Part shown: piece after piece, positions 34,162 through 45,329 of the stretch
Position numbering within the stretch: the first letter of the stretch is position 1
Layout of the letters: each line of letters opens with the position of its first letter
Assembly: GCF_030287445.1 (NCBI RefSeq)
Contig: NZ_JASVWB010000002.1
Span: 1,798,001 to 1,862,000, forward strand
Source of the DNA: Streptomyces sp. ALI-76-A
GTDB taxonomy: Bacteria; Actinomycetota; Actinomycetes; Streptomycetales; Streptomycetaceae
Length of the DNA: 64,000 bases
Direction: 5' to 3'
Program-made: the position numbers and the translations under genes
Notes under the pieces: model-generated
What the model was told of the DNA's origin: nothing
What the model saw: the letters and a program-made list of their open reading frames with translations, nothing else
Databases searched by the model: none

Positions 34162-35073
34162 ATGACTCGTTCCGCGCGCCGGACCAGCCGGGCCCGCCAG
34201 ACCGATCCCATCCGCCAGACCGACCGGATGCACCTCCGCCCAGGCCGACCCGACCGGACCGGCCGGACGCTGCGGGCGGTCGGCGCGGGAGCCGCGGCGC
34301 TGCTGGCCCTCACCGCCTGCTCCTCGTCCGGCACGACGTCCGGCTCGAGTGCTGACGCGGGTGCCGGAGCGGGCACGTCCGGCACCTCGGCGCAGCTCTC
34401 CGGCACGGTGACCGTCTTCGCCGCCGCCTCCCTCCAGGAGAGCTTCACGGCCCTGGGCGAGGAGTTCGAGAAGGAGCACCCCGGCGCGAAGGTCACCTTC
34501 AACTTCGGCGGCAGCGACACCCTCGCCGCGAGCATCACCGGCGGTGCCCCCGCCGACGTCTTCGCCGCGGCCAGCGCCAGGACGATGGCGGCCGTGACGG
34601 ACCAGGAGGACACCGTCGGCACACCCACCACCTTCGTCCGCAACCAACTGGAGATCGCCACCCTGCCGGGCAACCCCGACGACATCTCCTCCCTCAAGGA
34701 CCTCACCGAGCCGGGCCTGAAGGTCGTCCTATGCGACAGGACGGTGCCGTGCGGCGCGGCCGCCCAGTCCGCCCTGGAGGCCGCCGGTCTCGAACTCACG
34801 CCGGTCTCCTACGAGCAGGACGTCAAGGGCGCCCTGACAAAGGTCGAGCTGAAGGAGGCCGACGCCGCCGTCGTCTACAGGACCGATGTGAGGGCCGCGG
34901 GTGACAAGGTGGAGGGCGTGGACTTCCCAGAGTCGGCCAAGGTCGTCAACGACTACCCGATCGCCCTCCTCAAGAACGCCCCCAATCCCGACACGGCGAA
35001 GGCGTTCATCGCGCTGGTCAAGTCCAGCGAGGGCCGGCGGGTGCTGACCGAAGCCGGATTCCTCGAGCCGTGA
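34162..35073 (+). CDS. modA: Molybdate ABC transporter substrate-binding protein
   Basis: 303 residues from ATG 34162; in-frame ATGs upstream (34060) and downstream are possible. A long basic N-terminal region precedes the hydrophobic leader VGAGAAALLALTAC with a lipobox (LTAC), so it is a lipoprotein. The mature ModA core has GTVTVFAAASLQESFTALGEEFEKEHPGAKVTFNFGGSDTLAASITGGAPADVFAAA, the oxyanion-binding Ser residues being in AASL and GGSDTL, and NDYPIALLKNAPNPDTAKAFIALV. First gene of modABC; its TGA overlaps the modB start. Confidence 0.93.
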   Translation: MTRSARRTSRARQTDPIRQTDRMHLRPGRPDRTGRTLRAVGAGAAALLALTACSSSGTTSGSSADAGAGAGTSGTSAQLSGTVTVFAAASLQESFTALGEEFEKEHPGAKVTFNFGGSDTLAASITGGAPADVFAAASARTMAAVTDQEDTVGTPTTFVRNQLEIATLPGNPDDISSLKDLTEPGLKVVLCDRTVPCGAAAQSALEAAGLELTPVSYEQDVKGALTKVELKEADAAVVYRTDVRAAGDKVEGVDFPESAKVVNDYPIALLKNAPNPDTAKAFIALVKSSEGRRVLTEAGFLEP

Positions 35074-35936
35074 CCGGACCCGTCACCCCGGAGGGCGGAC
35101 CGCGACGTCGCCGTGACCGCAAGGCCGACGGAGACCGGACCCGACGCCGGAACCGAGGCCGGAGCGCTCCGCTCCCCCTCCTCCTCCCCGCGCTCGCAGG
35201 CCTGGCCTTCCTCCTCCTTCCCCTGGTGGCCCTTCTGGTACGCGCCCCCTGGCGCAGCCTCCCGGAGCAGCTGACCAGTCCCGAGGTCTGGCAGGCACTC
35301 CGGCTGTCGCTGGTGTGTGCCACGGCGGCGACCGCGCTGAGCCTGGTCATCGGCGTGCCGCTGGCGTGGCTGCTGGCCCGCACCGACTTCCCCGGACGCG
35401 GGCTGGTCCGCGCCCTGGTCACCCTGCCCCTCGTCCTGCCCCCGGTGGTCGGCGGTGTGGCCCTGCTGCTCGCGCTCGGCCGCAACGGCGTCGTCGGACA
35501 GTGGCTGGACTCCTGGTTCGGCATCACCCTGCCGTTCACCACGGCGGGCGTCGTCCTCGCGGAGACCTTCGTGGCGATGCCGTTCCTCGTCATCAGCGTC
35601 GAGGGCACCCTGCGCGCCGCCGACCCGCGCTACGAGGAGGCGGCCACCACCCTGGGCGCCTCCCGCTTCACCGCGTTCCGCCGGGTCACCCTCCCGCTGA
35701 TCGCCCCGGGCATCGCCGCCGGTGCCGTGCTGGCCTGGGCCCGGGCGCTGGGCGAGTTCGGTGCGACGATCACCTTCGCCGGCAACTTCCCGGGCCGTAC
35801 GCAGACCATGCCGCTCGCGGTCTACCTGGCCCTGCAGAACGACCCGGCGGCCGCCATCGCCCTGAGCCTGGTACTGCTCGCCGTCTCCATCGCCGTACTG
35901 GCGGGCCTGCGGGACCGCTGGATGACCGCGTCCTGA
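35070..35936 (+). CDS. modB: Molybdate ABC transporter permease
   Basis: 288 residues. GTG 35070 overlaps the modA stop (GTGA), indicating coupling. A basic cytoplasmic N-tail of about 35 residues precedes five or six membrane helices. The EAA loop is RYEEAATTLGASRFTAFRRVTLPLIAPGIAAG, followed by ARALGEFGATITFAGNFPGRTQTMPLAVY, the ModB/CysT signature. Pairs with ModC at the membrane. It is followed by an unusual 347-bp repeat-rich spacer before modC. Confidence 0.93.
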   Translation: MTGPVTPEGGPRRRRDRKADGDRTRRRNRGRSAPLPLLLPALAGLAFLLLPLVALLVRAPWRSLPEQLTSPEVWQALRLSLVCATAATALSLVIGVPLAWLLARTDFPGRGLVRALVTLPLVLPPVVGGVALLLALGRNGVVGQWLDSWFGITLPFTTAGVVLAETFVAMPFLVISVEGTLRAADPRYEEAATTLGASRFTAFRRVTLPLIAPGIAAGAVLAWARALGEFGATITFAGNFPGRTQTMPLAVYLALQNDPAAAIALSLVLLAVSIAVLAGLRDRWMTAS

Positions 35937-36283
35937 GCCGATGCCGAACACCTCCGACAAGGCACGGCACACGGGGAGACCCCGCCGGACCACCTCCGAG
36001 CCCGTGCCGGCCACCCCCCGATGCCAACCCGTTCGAGGCACCCCGGACGAGCCCGGGCAGCACACCCCCGAGGCCGGCCCGATCCCGGCACCCCTGGGCA
36101 GCACGCCCCCGAGGCAGGCCCGACCCCGGCACTCCCGGGCAAGCCCGAGCCCGGCGCCCCTGAGACAGCCCGAGCCGGACACCCGCAGACCACACCGGAC
36201 ACCCCCGAGCCCAGCCCATACCGCACGCACGCTCACGCTCCCGACACCGAGCGGGCCCCGAGACCGAGCCGGAGGACCCCCTC
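35937..36283. repeat. Repeat-rich spacer between modB and modC
   Basis: A 41-bp tandem repeat starts at 36055 (copies 36055-36095, 36096-36136 and a degenerate third from 36137). Units begin GGGCAGCAC and contain CCCCCGAGGC and GGCCCGA-CCCGGCAC. The flanks are Pro/Arg-rich low-complexity sequence. No gene with a ribosome site is evident. Confidence 0.75.
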
Positions 36284-37423
36284 ATGCCTGACGCCACCCC
36301 AGCCGACCCCGACGCGAACCCCGACCCCAGCCTCAACCCCGGCCTCAATCCCGACCCCGACCACGTCACCACCGACACCCACCCCCCAGCCCTCGACGCC
36401 CATCTCGTCGTCGACCGCGGCACCTTCCGCCTGGACATCACCCTGACCGCCGCCCCCGGTGATGTCGTCGCCCTGCTCGGCCCGAACGGCGCCGGCAAGA
36501 CCACCGCCCTGCGCGCCCTCGCCGGTCTGGTCCCGCTCACGCACGGCCATCTGCGCCTCGACGGCGCAGAGTTGGACCACACGCCACCCGAATCCCGTCC
36601 GGTCGGCGTGGTCTTCCAGGACTACCTGCTGTTCCCGCACCTGTCCGCCCTCGACAACGTGGCGTTCGGCCCGCGCTGTCACGGCGCCACCAAGGCGAGC
36701 GCCCGCGCCCAGGCCGCCGAGTGGCTGGATCGCCTGGGCCTGGCCGAGCACGCCGGGGCCAAGCCCCGCAAGCTCTCCGGTGGCCAGGCCCAGCGCGTCG
36801 CCCTCGCCCGCGCCCTGGCCACCCACCCCCGCCTGCTCCTCCTCGACGAGCCCCTGGCCGCCCTGGACGCCCGCACCCGCCTGGAGGTGCGCGCCCGACT
36901 CCGCCGCCACCTGGCCGAGTTCGAGGCCGTGGCGGTCCTGGTCACACACGACCCGCTGGACGCCATGGTGCTGGCCGACCGGCTCGTCGTCGTCGAACAC
37001 GGCCAGGTCGTCCAGGAGGGCAGCCCCTCCGACATCGCCCGCCATCCCCGTACGGACTACATCGCGCAACTGGTCGGCCTCAACCTCTACCGGGGGCGGG
37101 CCGAAGGCCACACGGTCCGCCTCGACGCCGGCCCCGCCGTGACCACCACCGAGGACCTGTCCGGCCCCGTCTTCGTCGCCTTCCCCCCGAGCGCGGTCAC
37201 CCTGCACCGGCACCGCCCCACCGGCTCCAGCGCCCGCAACCTCTGGCGCTGCGAAGTGGCCGGCCTGGAGACCCACGGCGACCAGATCCGCGCGGACCTC
37301 ACCGGCGAACTCCCCCTCGCCGCCGACCTCACGACGGTCGCCGCGGCCGAACTCGACCTGCACCCCGGCGCACCCGTCTGGGCAACCGTCAAAGCAACGC
37401 AGACACACGCGTACCCGGCATGA
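36284..37423 (+). CDS. modC: Molybdate ABC transporter ATP-binding protein
   Basis: 379 residues; ATG 36284 has GGAGG 9 nt upstream. The first 40 residues are an Asp/Pro/Asn-rich tail not seen in other ModC proteins. The ATPase follows: Walker A LLGPNGAGKTTALRAL near residue 65, Q-loop VVFQDYLLFPHL, signature KLSGGQAQRVALARALA, Walker B LLLLDEPLAALD and switch His in LVTHD. A C-terminal TOBE domain (about residues 300-375, NLWRCEVAGLETHGDQIRADL) binds molybdate or regulates. Powers ModB. Confidence 0.93.
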   Translation: MPDATPADPDANPDPSLNPGLNPDPDHVTTDTHPPALDAHLVVDRGTFRLDITLTAAPGDVVALLGPNGAGKTTALRALAGLVPLTHGHLRLDGAELDHTPPESRPVGVVFQDYLLFPHLSALDNVAFGPRCHGATKASARAQAAEWLDRLGLAEHAGAKPRKLSGGQAQRVALARALATHPRLLLLDEPLAALDARTRLEVRARLRRHLAEFEAVAVLVTHDPLDAMVLADRLVVVEHGQVVQEGSPSDIARHPRTDYIAQLVGLNLYRGRAEGHTVRLDAGPAVTTTEDLSGPVFVAFPPSAVTLHRHRPTGSSARNLWRCEVAGLETHGDQIRADLTGELPLAADLTTVAAAELDLHPGAPVWATVKATQTHAYPA

Positions 37424-37523
37424 ACCCCACTGACGACTGCGGTGGGCCCCACCCAGCCGCCCCCTTAGGCCCAGCCCACCCCGCGCCTCTCCACCCCGCC
37501 CCTGGCGACCACATGAAACGGAA

Positions 37524-37558
37524 AGGGCTCCACCCGGCGCACAGCCGGACGGAGCCCT
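37524..37558. terminator. Bidirectional terminator between modC and gcvP
   Basis: AGGGCTCC (37524-37531) pairs with GGAGCCCT (37551-37558), with a nested CCGGC/GCCGG stem inside, between convergent genes. Confidence 0.75.
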
Positions 37559-37589
37559 CCTCCAACGCGTCAGCCCGCGTCGCGCGACA

Positions 37590-40475
<2,886 letters not shown>

Positions 40476-40534
40476 TGCGGAGGCCTCCTGGTCTGACGCG
40501 ACCTTCGAGGGGCACCACGGCACGGGTACCCGGA

Positions 40535-40745
40535 CGGCCTCCCCCTCTGTCATCTCGACCTGAGAGCTTCACCGGACACCCGAGGGCGCCCGGCTTTCAC
40601 CGTCGGTGAGAGCGGAAGCCGTCGACACCCGCTCTGCTTTCCAGAGTGACCTCGTCCATGCGGTACGTGGGCCTGAGAGATTCCGGGGAGGATTTGCTCC
40701 TTCGGCGCCTCCGGTGATGTCCGGAGGACTCTCCCGCATGGGATC
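40535..40745 (-). promoter_or_regulatory. Tandem glycine riboswitch (gcvT type) in the gcvP leader
   Basis: Read on the minus strand. The first aptamer (about 40745-40636) starts GCGGGAGAGTCC, contains GGCGCCGAAGGAGCAAAT and the conserved CTCTCAGGC, and ends CACTCTGGAAAGCAG. The second (about 40635-40540) has GACGGTGAAAGCCGG and again CTCTCAGG. The two aptamers in tandem without a long linker are the classical arrangement. A glycine riboswitch controlling gcvP is established for Streptomyces griseus. No intrinsic terminator is obvious between the second aptamer and gcvP, so the mechanism may act on translation or termination further in. Confidence 0.93.
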
Positions 40746-40861
40746 AGCAGCCGTTTGTCAGCGTACCAGCGCGGTCAACGCCCGAGCGTTCGAGTGGCCG
40801 CCTCCTTGATTGTGCTCTTTCGTTGTGCTTACGGACGGATTGCGACCACAGTGGAGGGCCC

Positions 40862-41233
40862 GTGCAGACCGACATCGATCCGCGCAACCTGATCGGCCGC
40901 AAGGCGTTCGACCGCAACGGCACGAAGATCGGCACGATCGACGAGATCTACCTCGACGACGCGACCGGCGTACCCGAGTGGGCCGCCATACGCACGGGCC
41001 TCTTCTCCCGGGACGCCTTCGTTCCCCTGGAGCCCAGTGAACTGGTCGAAGGCACTCTCCGCGTCCCCTTCGACCGCGCCCTGATCAAGGACGCCCCCGA
41101 CTTCGGCGTGGGCCGCCATCTCTCCCCCGAGCAGGAACTCCAGCTCTACCACCACTACGGCCTCGACCTGTCCGCCCCTCCCCCGCTCCCGGACCACGAC
41201 TTCGGCAAACTGGCCAACACGGACGACCCCTGA
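40862..41233 (+). CDS. PRC-barrel domain protein
   Basis: 123 residues from GTG 40862 with GGAGGG closely upstream. The PRC barrel is NLIGRKAFDRNGTKIGTIDEIYLDDATGVPEWAAIRTGLFSRDAFVPLEPSELVEGTLRVPFDRALIKDAPDF (residues 7-80), and the tail GRHLSPEQELQLYHHYGLDL is the usual companion helix in actinobacteria. PRC barrels bind RNA or protein partners, as in RimM and photosynthetic reaction centres; stand-alone ones are often stress-linked. Divergent from gcvP. Role unknown. Confidence 0.85.
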   Translation: MQTDIDPRNLIGRKAFDRNGTKIGTIDEIYLDDATGVPEWAAIRTGLFSRDAFVPLEPSELVEGTLRVPFDRALIKDAPDFGVGRHLSPEQELQLYHHYGLDLSAPPPLPDHDFGKLANTDDP

Positions 41234-41540
41234 CGCCAGGCCCCCCACACCGCCGTCCAAGCCCTCCGAACCCGCCCCAGGACGCCCCCTCCACCCGCGC
41301 CCTCCGGCCCCACCCGACGGGTCGGGGCGAGCGGGCGGCACCCCGCAAGCGTGGCGCCGGCGAGCACCGCCGAGCGGGCTCTGGCCACCGCCGCGGCGGA
41401 CCCGGCGGTACCGGATGGGCTGCGCCACCCACCCCCCGGCCGGTCCCACCCGCCACCGCACCACTCACCCCGGCCAGTCCCACCCGCCCGCATCCAACCA
41501 CCGCGCGCACCCCGCTCCCAGCCGCCCCCTCACACGCCGC
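41234..41540. other. Convergent spacer, no gene seen
   Basis: 307 bp between the PRC-barrel and dinB stops. Extremely C-rich on the plus strand with CCCACC-type low complexity that continues into the dinB 3' end. No clear terminator or gene. Confidence 0.4.
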
Positions 41541-43028
41541 TCACGCCCGAACCTCCCCCGGCCCAGCCACAGTCCCGGCCCCGGCCTCACCCGGGACCTC
41601 CACCCCACCTGTGACCTCCACCCCAGTCCCACCCGGGACCTCCACCCCACCCCCGACGTCAGCTGCACCTGCGACTCCCGCCCCACCCCCGAGACTCCCC
41701 GCCACCAACGGCAACGGCTCCGCCGGTTCCAACTCCGGATCCTCGACGCGAAACGTCCGCACCCGCCCCGGCCCCGAGTCAGGCGTCTCGAACCGCACCG
41801 TCACCCGCCCCAGCCCGCTCCCCTGCACCCACCCGTGCCCGTACTCGGCATGCCGCACATCGTGCCCCGAGGGCCATCGCCGCTCGACCGGCGCCTGGGA
41901 CTCCGCGGCCGGCGCGTGCTCAGGAGCCTCCGCCGGACCGGAGTCCACCCGCTCCCCCGCCGCCTGCGCGAACAGGTCCTCCTGCGTGTAGTCGGCCAGT
42001 CCGCTGACCCCCACCCCCAGCAACCGCACACCCCCCGTCGTGTCCACGGAGTCCAGCAACCGGGCGGCAGCCTCCCGTACCACCGCCGGATCGTCCGTGG
42101 GCCCGCGCAACGTCTCGGACCGGGTCAGCGTGGAGAAGTCGTACCTCCGCACCTTCAGCACGATCGTGCGCCCGGACAGCCCCGCCTCCCGCAGCCGCCG
42201 CACGCACCGGTCCGCGAGGCGCTGCACCTCCAGTCCCACCCGGACCCGGTCGTGGATGTCGATGTCGTACGTGTCCTCCACCGACACCGACTTCGTCTCC
42301 CGCTCGGCCACCACGGGCCGCTCGTCGCGCGCCAGCGCCATGGCGTACAGCCCGTGCCCGTGCGCCTTCCCCAGCAGCCGTACGAGCTCGTCCTCGCCCG
42401 CCTCCGCGATGTCCTCGACCGTGGTGATCCCTGCCCGCCTCAGGTGGTCGCCCGTCGCCGGCCCCACCCCGGGCAGCGTCCGCACCGACATCGGGCCCAG
42501 CATGGCCCGCTCGGTCCCCGGCTCGATCACCACCAGCCCGTCGGGCTTGGCCTGCTCCGAGGCGATCTTCGCGAGCATCTTGGAGGCGGCGAGCCCCACC
42601 GACCCCGTCAGCCCGGTCACCGCCCGTATCTCCGCCCGCAGCTTCATCGCGGCCAGCCGCGCCGACTCCTCGTCCCAGGCCGCTCCCCCGGCCTCCAGGT
42701 CCACGAACGCCTCGTCCAGGCTCAGCGGCTCCACCAACGGCGACAGCCCCCGCAGCAGCCCCATCACCTGCTCACTGATCGCCCGGTAGAACGCGAAGCG
42801 CGGCACGAGATAGGCCGCGTTCGGCGCCAGCCGTCTCGCCTGGGCCATGGGCATCGCCGAGTGCACCCCGAAGACCCGCGCCTCGTACGAGGCCGTGGCC
42901 ACCACCCCACGCGGCCCCAGCCCACCCACGATGACGGCCTTCCCACGCAGGCTCGGCTTGGACGCCTGCTCCGCCGAGGCGAAGAAGGCATCCATGTCGA
43001 GATGCAGGATCGTGGGCGCTCTTCTCAC
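41541..43028 (-). CDS. dinB: DNA polymerase IV (Y-family) with low-complexity C-terminal extension
   Basis: 495 residues from GTG 43028 (GGAG just upstream). Catalytic motifs: ILHLDMDAFFASAEQASKPSLRGKAVIVGG (first Asp pair) and EPLSLDEAFVDLE (Asp-Glu). A helix-hairpin-helix thumb (VRTLPGVGPATGDHLRRAGITTVEDIAEAGE) and little-finger domain follow to about residue 370. The C-terminal 90 residues have RTFRVEDPELEPAEPLPL and then a Gly/Val/Pro/Glu repeat (GGVEVPGGTGVEVTGGVEVPG) coded by near-repeated DNA. Error-prone bypass polymerase in the cytoplasm. No LexA box is obvious upstream. Confidence 0.93.
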   Translation of the reverse strand: MRRAPTILHLDMDAFFASAEQASKPSLRGKAVIVGGLGPRGVVATASYEARVFGVHSAMPMAQARRLAPNAAYLVPRFAFYRAISEQVMGLLRGLSPLVEPLSLDEAFVDLEAGGAAWDEESARLAAMKLRAEIRAVTGLTGSVGLAASKMLAKIASEQAKPDGLVVIEPGTERAMLGPMSVRTLPGVGPATGDHLRRAGITTVEDIAEAGEDELVRLLGKAHGHGLYAMALARDERPVVAERETKSVSVEDTYDIDIHDRVRVGLEVQRLADRCVRRLREAGLSGRTIVLKVRRYDFSTLTRSETLRGPTDDPAVVREAAARLLDSVDTTGGVRLLGVGVSGLADYTQEDLFAQAAGERVDSGPAEAPEHAPAAESQAPVERRWPSGHDVRHAEYGHGWVQGSGLGRVTVRFETPDSGPGRVRTFRVEDPELEPAEPLPLVAGSLGGGAGVAGAADVGGGVEVPGGTGVEVTGGVEVPGEAGAGTVAGPGEVRA

Positions 43029-43084
43029 ATCTCCGATGCTGCCCTACGCCACTGACAATGCCCTCCCGAAGAACGGGAGGCCGG

Positions 43085-43729
43085 TCAGACCGCCCGGTTG
43101 CGCCGCCGCGCCAGCTCGTCGGCGGGGTTGGACCCGATGAGCGTCTCCCCGGTGTCGACGCGCTCACCGTGCAACTGCGACAGGGCACTCTCGACGTCCC
43201 GCCACACCACACCGACGGCGATACCGAAGACGCCCTGGCCGCCCTGGAGCAGCGCGTGGACCTCGTCGGGCGTGGTGCACTCGTAGACCGTGGCGCCGTC
43301 GCTCATCAGTGTCATCCGCTCCAGGTCACGGAATCCGCTTTCCCGCAGGTGCTGCACCGCGGTGCGGATGTTCTGCAGCGAGACACCGGTGTCGAGGAAA
43401 CGCTTGACCACCTTCAGGATGACGACATCCCGGAAGCTGTACAGCCGCTGCGTGCCGGACCCGTAGGCGGGCCGCACACTCGGCTCGACGAGCCCGGTAC
43501 GGGCCCAGTAGTCGAGTTGCCGGTAGGTGATGCCGGCTGCCGCACACGCCGTCGGACCGCGGTAGCCGATCTGCTCGGACGCCATGGACGTCGCCCCTCC
43601 GCTGCTCGGCACGGCCGTCGGTCGCTGCGGAGCGTGATCGGCCGCGTTGCTGTGAAGCGGGTACGGACCGCTCGCCCCGAGACTGCGTCCGGGGGCACCC
43701 CCAGCCGTACCGTCGCCGCTGCTTCTCAC
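43085..43729 (-). CDS. MerR family transcriptional regulator (Rv1830-like)
   Basis: 214 residues from GTG 43729 with GGAGG about 6 nt upstream. The N-terminal 55 residues are Ser/Gly/Ala-rich. The MerR helix-turn-helix is YRGPTACAAAGITYRQLDYWARTGLVEPSVRPAYGSGTQRLYSFRDVVILKVVKRFLDTGVSLQNIRTAV, followed by a domain with no metal-binding Cys (MTLMSDGATVYECTTPDEVHALLQGGQGVFGIAVG). Order MerR-DUF151-MerR-FHA matches mycobacterial Rv1830-Rv1829-Rv1828-Rv1827 (garA), so this is the Rv1830 counterpart. Targets not known with certainty. Confidence 0.87.
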   Translation of the reverse strand: MRSSGDGTAGGAPGRSLGASGPYPLHSNAADHAPQRPTAVPSSGGATSMASEQIGYRGPTACAAAGITYRQLDYWARTGLVEPSVRPAYGSGTQRLYSFRDVVILKVVKRFLDTGVSLQNIRTAVQHLRESGFRDLERMTLMSDGATVYECTTPDEVHALLQGGQGVFGIAVGVVWRDVESALSQLHGERVDTGETLIGSNPADELARRRNRAV

Positions 43730-43992
43730 GCCGACCTCCGTCCTTGACCTGCCTTCTCGACGGTAGGCAGTCACCAGGGGTGCGTCAACGATCGCCACAC
43801 TCGGCACGCCGAGTGATAATCACCCTGAGAGTGGTTTCCCGTACCCCACCGCGGGGAAAGGCTAGCCGAATGCGCTCGAGGCGGGCCGCAGGACGCTCTC
43901 CCGCACCGCTGGCAAATGCCGACATTTGAGACGTCAACGGACATGGACGGGCCCGGCAGGACCTGTTCGCGTCCGCCGGGCCGCCCCGTGGC

Positions 43993-44466
43993 TCACTGGC
44001 TGCTGCTGCCGAAGTCCTCGGGGGAGATCTGGTCGAGGAACTCGCGGAACTTCTCCACTTCGTCCTCCTGCTCGTCCGGGATCGCGATGCCCGCGTCGTC
44101 GAGCACGCCGTCACTGCCGTAGATCGGCGTTCCGGTGCGCAGCGCCAGCGCTATGGCGTCGGACGGCCGCGCACTCACCTCGACGCCGCTGGCGAACACC
44201 AGCTCCGCGTAGAAGACGCCCTCACGCAGGTCCGTGATGCGTACTTCGGTGAGCTCCTGGCCGACGGCCTCCAGCACGTCCTTGAACAGGTCGTGGGTCA
44301 GCGGACGGGCGGGGGCCATGCCCTGCTGCGCGAAGGCGATCGCCGTAGCCTCCCCAGGCCCGATCCAGATGGGGAGGTAGCGGTCGCCTCCCACTTCTCG
44401 CAGGAGCACGATCGGTTGGTTGGAGGGCATTTCGACCCGGACACCTACGACATCGAGCTCGTTCAC
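43993..44466 (-). CDS. Bifunctional nuclease family protein (DUF151/BFN)
   Basis: 157 residues; starts at GTG/ATG 44466 giving NELDVVGVRVEMPSNQPIVLLREVGGDRYLPIWIGPGEATAIAFAQQG, the full BFN domain opening. It continues MAPARPLTHDLFKDVLEAVGQELTEVRITDLREGVFYAELVF and SARPSDAIALALRTGTPIY (conserved SDAIALA helix). An acidic C-terminal tail EEQEDEVEKFREFLDQISPEDF follows. Plant homologues have DNase and RNase activity; in bacteria the role is unsettled. Sits between two MerR genes in the conserved garA neighbourhood. Confidence 0.9.
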   Translation of the reverse strand: MNELDVVGVRVEMPSNQPIVLLREVGGDRYLPIWIGPGEATAIAFAQQGMAPARPLTHDLFKDVLEAVGQELTEVRITDLREGVFYAELVFASGVEVSARPSDAIALALRTGTPIYGSDGVLDDAGIAIPDEQEDEVEKFREFLDQISPEDFGSSSQ

Positions 44467-44549
44467 ACAGCAACCCTAGGCCGTGCCCGGGACGTTTGGG
44501 TAGTCGGGCCGGAAACGGGTGACCGATCCGCCTCGTGTGACGACCGGCG

Positions 44550-45287
44550 TCAGGGCAGCCGCACGCCGAGAGCGGTCTGCACCAGCGCCGCGTGCAGCTT
44601 CACCGCGAGCCCGGCCAGTTCCTTCGTACGGGCTTCCGCGTGAGCTCTGGTCTGTGGGTTCCGGTGGCGTCTCAGCGGAGCCACGACCTGGTCCACCAGA
44701 CCGGCCTCACGGTCGGCGGCGGCCTTCATCACCCGCAGATGCCGCGGTTCGATCCCGAACCGCCCCAGCTCGGCGACGAGCGAGGCCACCGTGGCGGCCT
44801 CGGCGTCGTAGGCCCCGTCCGGCAGAGGAGCGATGAGCCCGTACGACTCCCACTCCTCCAGCTCCTGCTCGCTGATCGCCGCCGCGGCGAGCAGCTCGTC
44901 CCGCCCGATCCGGACCGCCGTGGGACCTTCGGAGGTCTCCGGAACGACCTCCCCGTCCCGCTGGCGCCCCACCACCGGGAGCGGGACGGCCTCGCCGCGC
45001 CCCATGGCCTCCAGATGCTCGCGGATCACCTTGAGCGGCAGATAGTGGTCCCGCTGCATCCTCAGGACATGGCTCAGGCGTTCGACGTCACCGGTGCTGA
45101 ACTTGCGGTATCCCGAAGGGGTCCGACGCGGCTCGATGAGCCCTTCCGACTCCAGGAAGCGGATCTTGGAGATGGTGACTTCGGGGAACTCGCCACGCAG
45201 CACGTTCAGCACCGTGCCGATGCTCATCAGCCCACTGTCCGCGGCGGCGGCACCGTGTCCGGCGCCGCCGCTCGGTGATTGCAGCAT
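44550..45287 (-). CDS. ftsR: MerR family regulator, FtsR-like (Rv1828 homologue)
   Basis: 245 residues from ATG 45287 (GGGAAGG upstream). The winged helix MSIGTVLNVLRGEFPEVTISKIRFLESEGLIEPRRTPSGYRKFSTGDVERLSHVLRMQRDHYLPLKVIREHLEAM is the FtsR/Rv1828 form. In Corynebacterium the orthologous FtsR regulates ftsZ. The C-terminal half (GRDELLAAAAISEQELEEWESYGLIAPL ... RFGIEPRHLRVMKAAADREAGLVDQVVAPL) holds a second MerR-like helix bundle. Follows the FHA gene by 42 nt on the same strand. The symbol is by homology and context. Confidence 0.85.
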   Translation of the reverse strand: MLQSPSGGAGHGAAAADSGLMSIGTVLNVLRGEFPEVTISKIRFLESEGLIEPRRTPSGYRKFSTGDVERLSHVLRMQRDHYLPLKVIREHLEAMGRGEAVPLPVVGRQRDGEVVPETSEGPTAVRIGRDELLAAAAISEQELEEWESYGLIAPLPDGAYDAEAATVASLVAELGRFGIEPRHLRVMKAAADREAGLVDQVVAPLRRHRNPQTRAHAEARTKELAGLAVKLHAALVQTALGVRLP

Positions 45288-45329
45288 GGACCTTCCCTGG
45301 GGTCCCCCCGGACGCGGTCCGGGAGAGAG

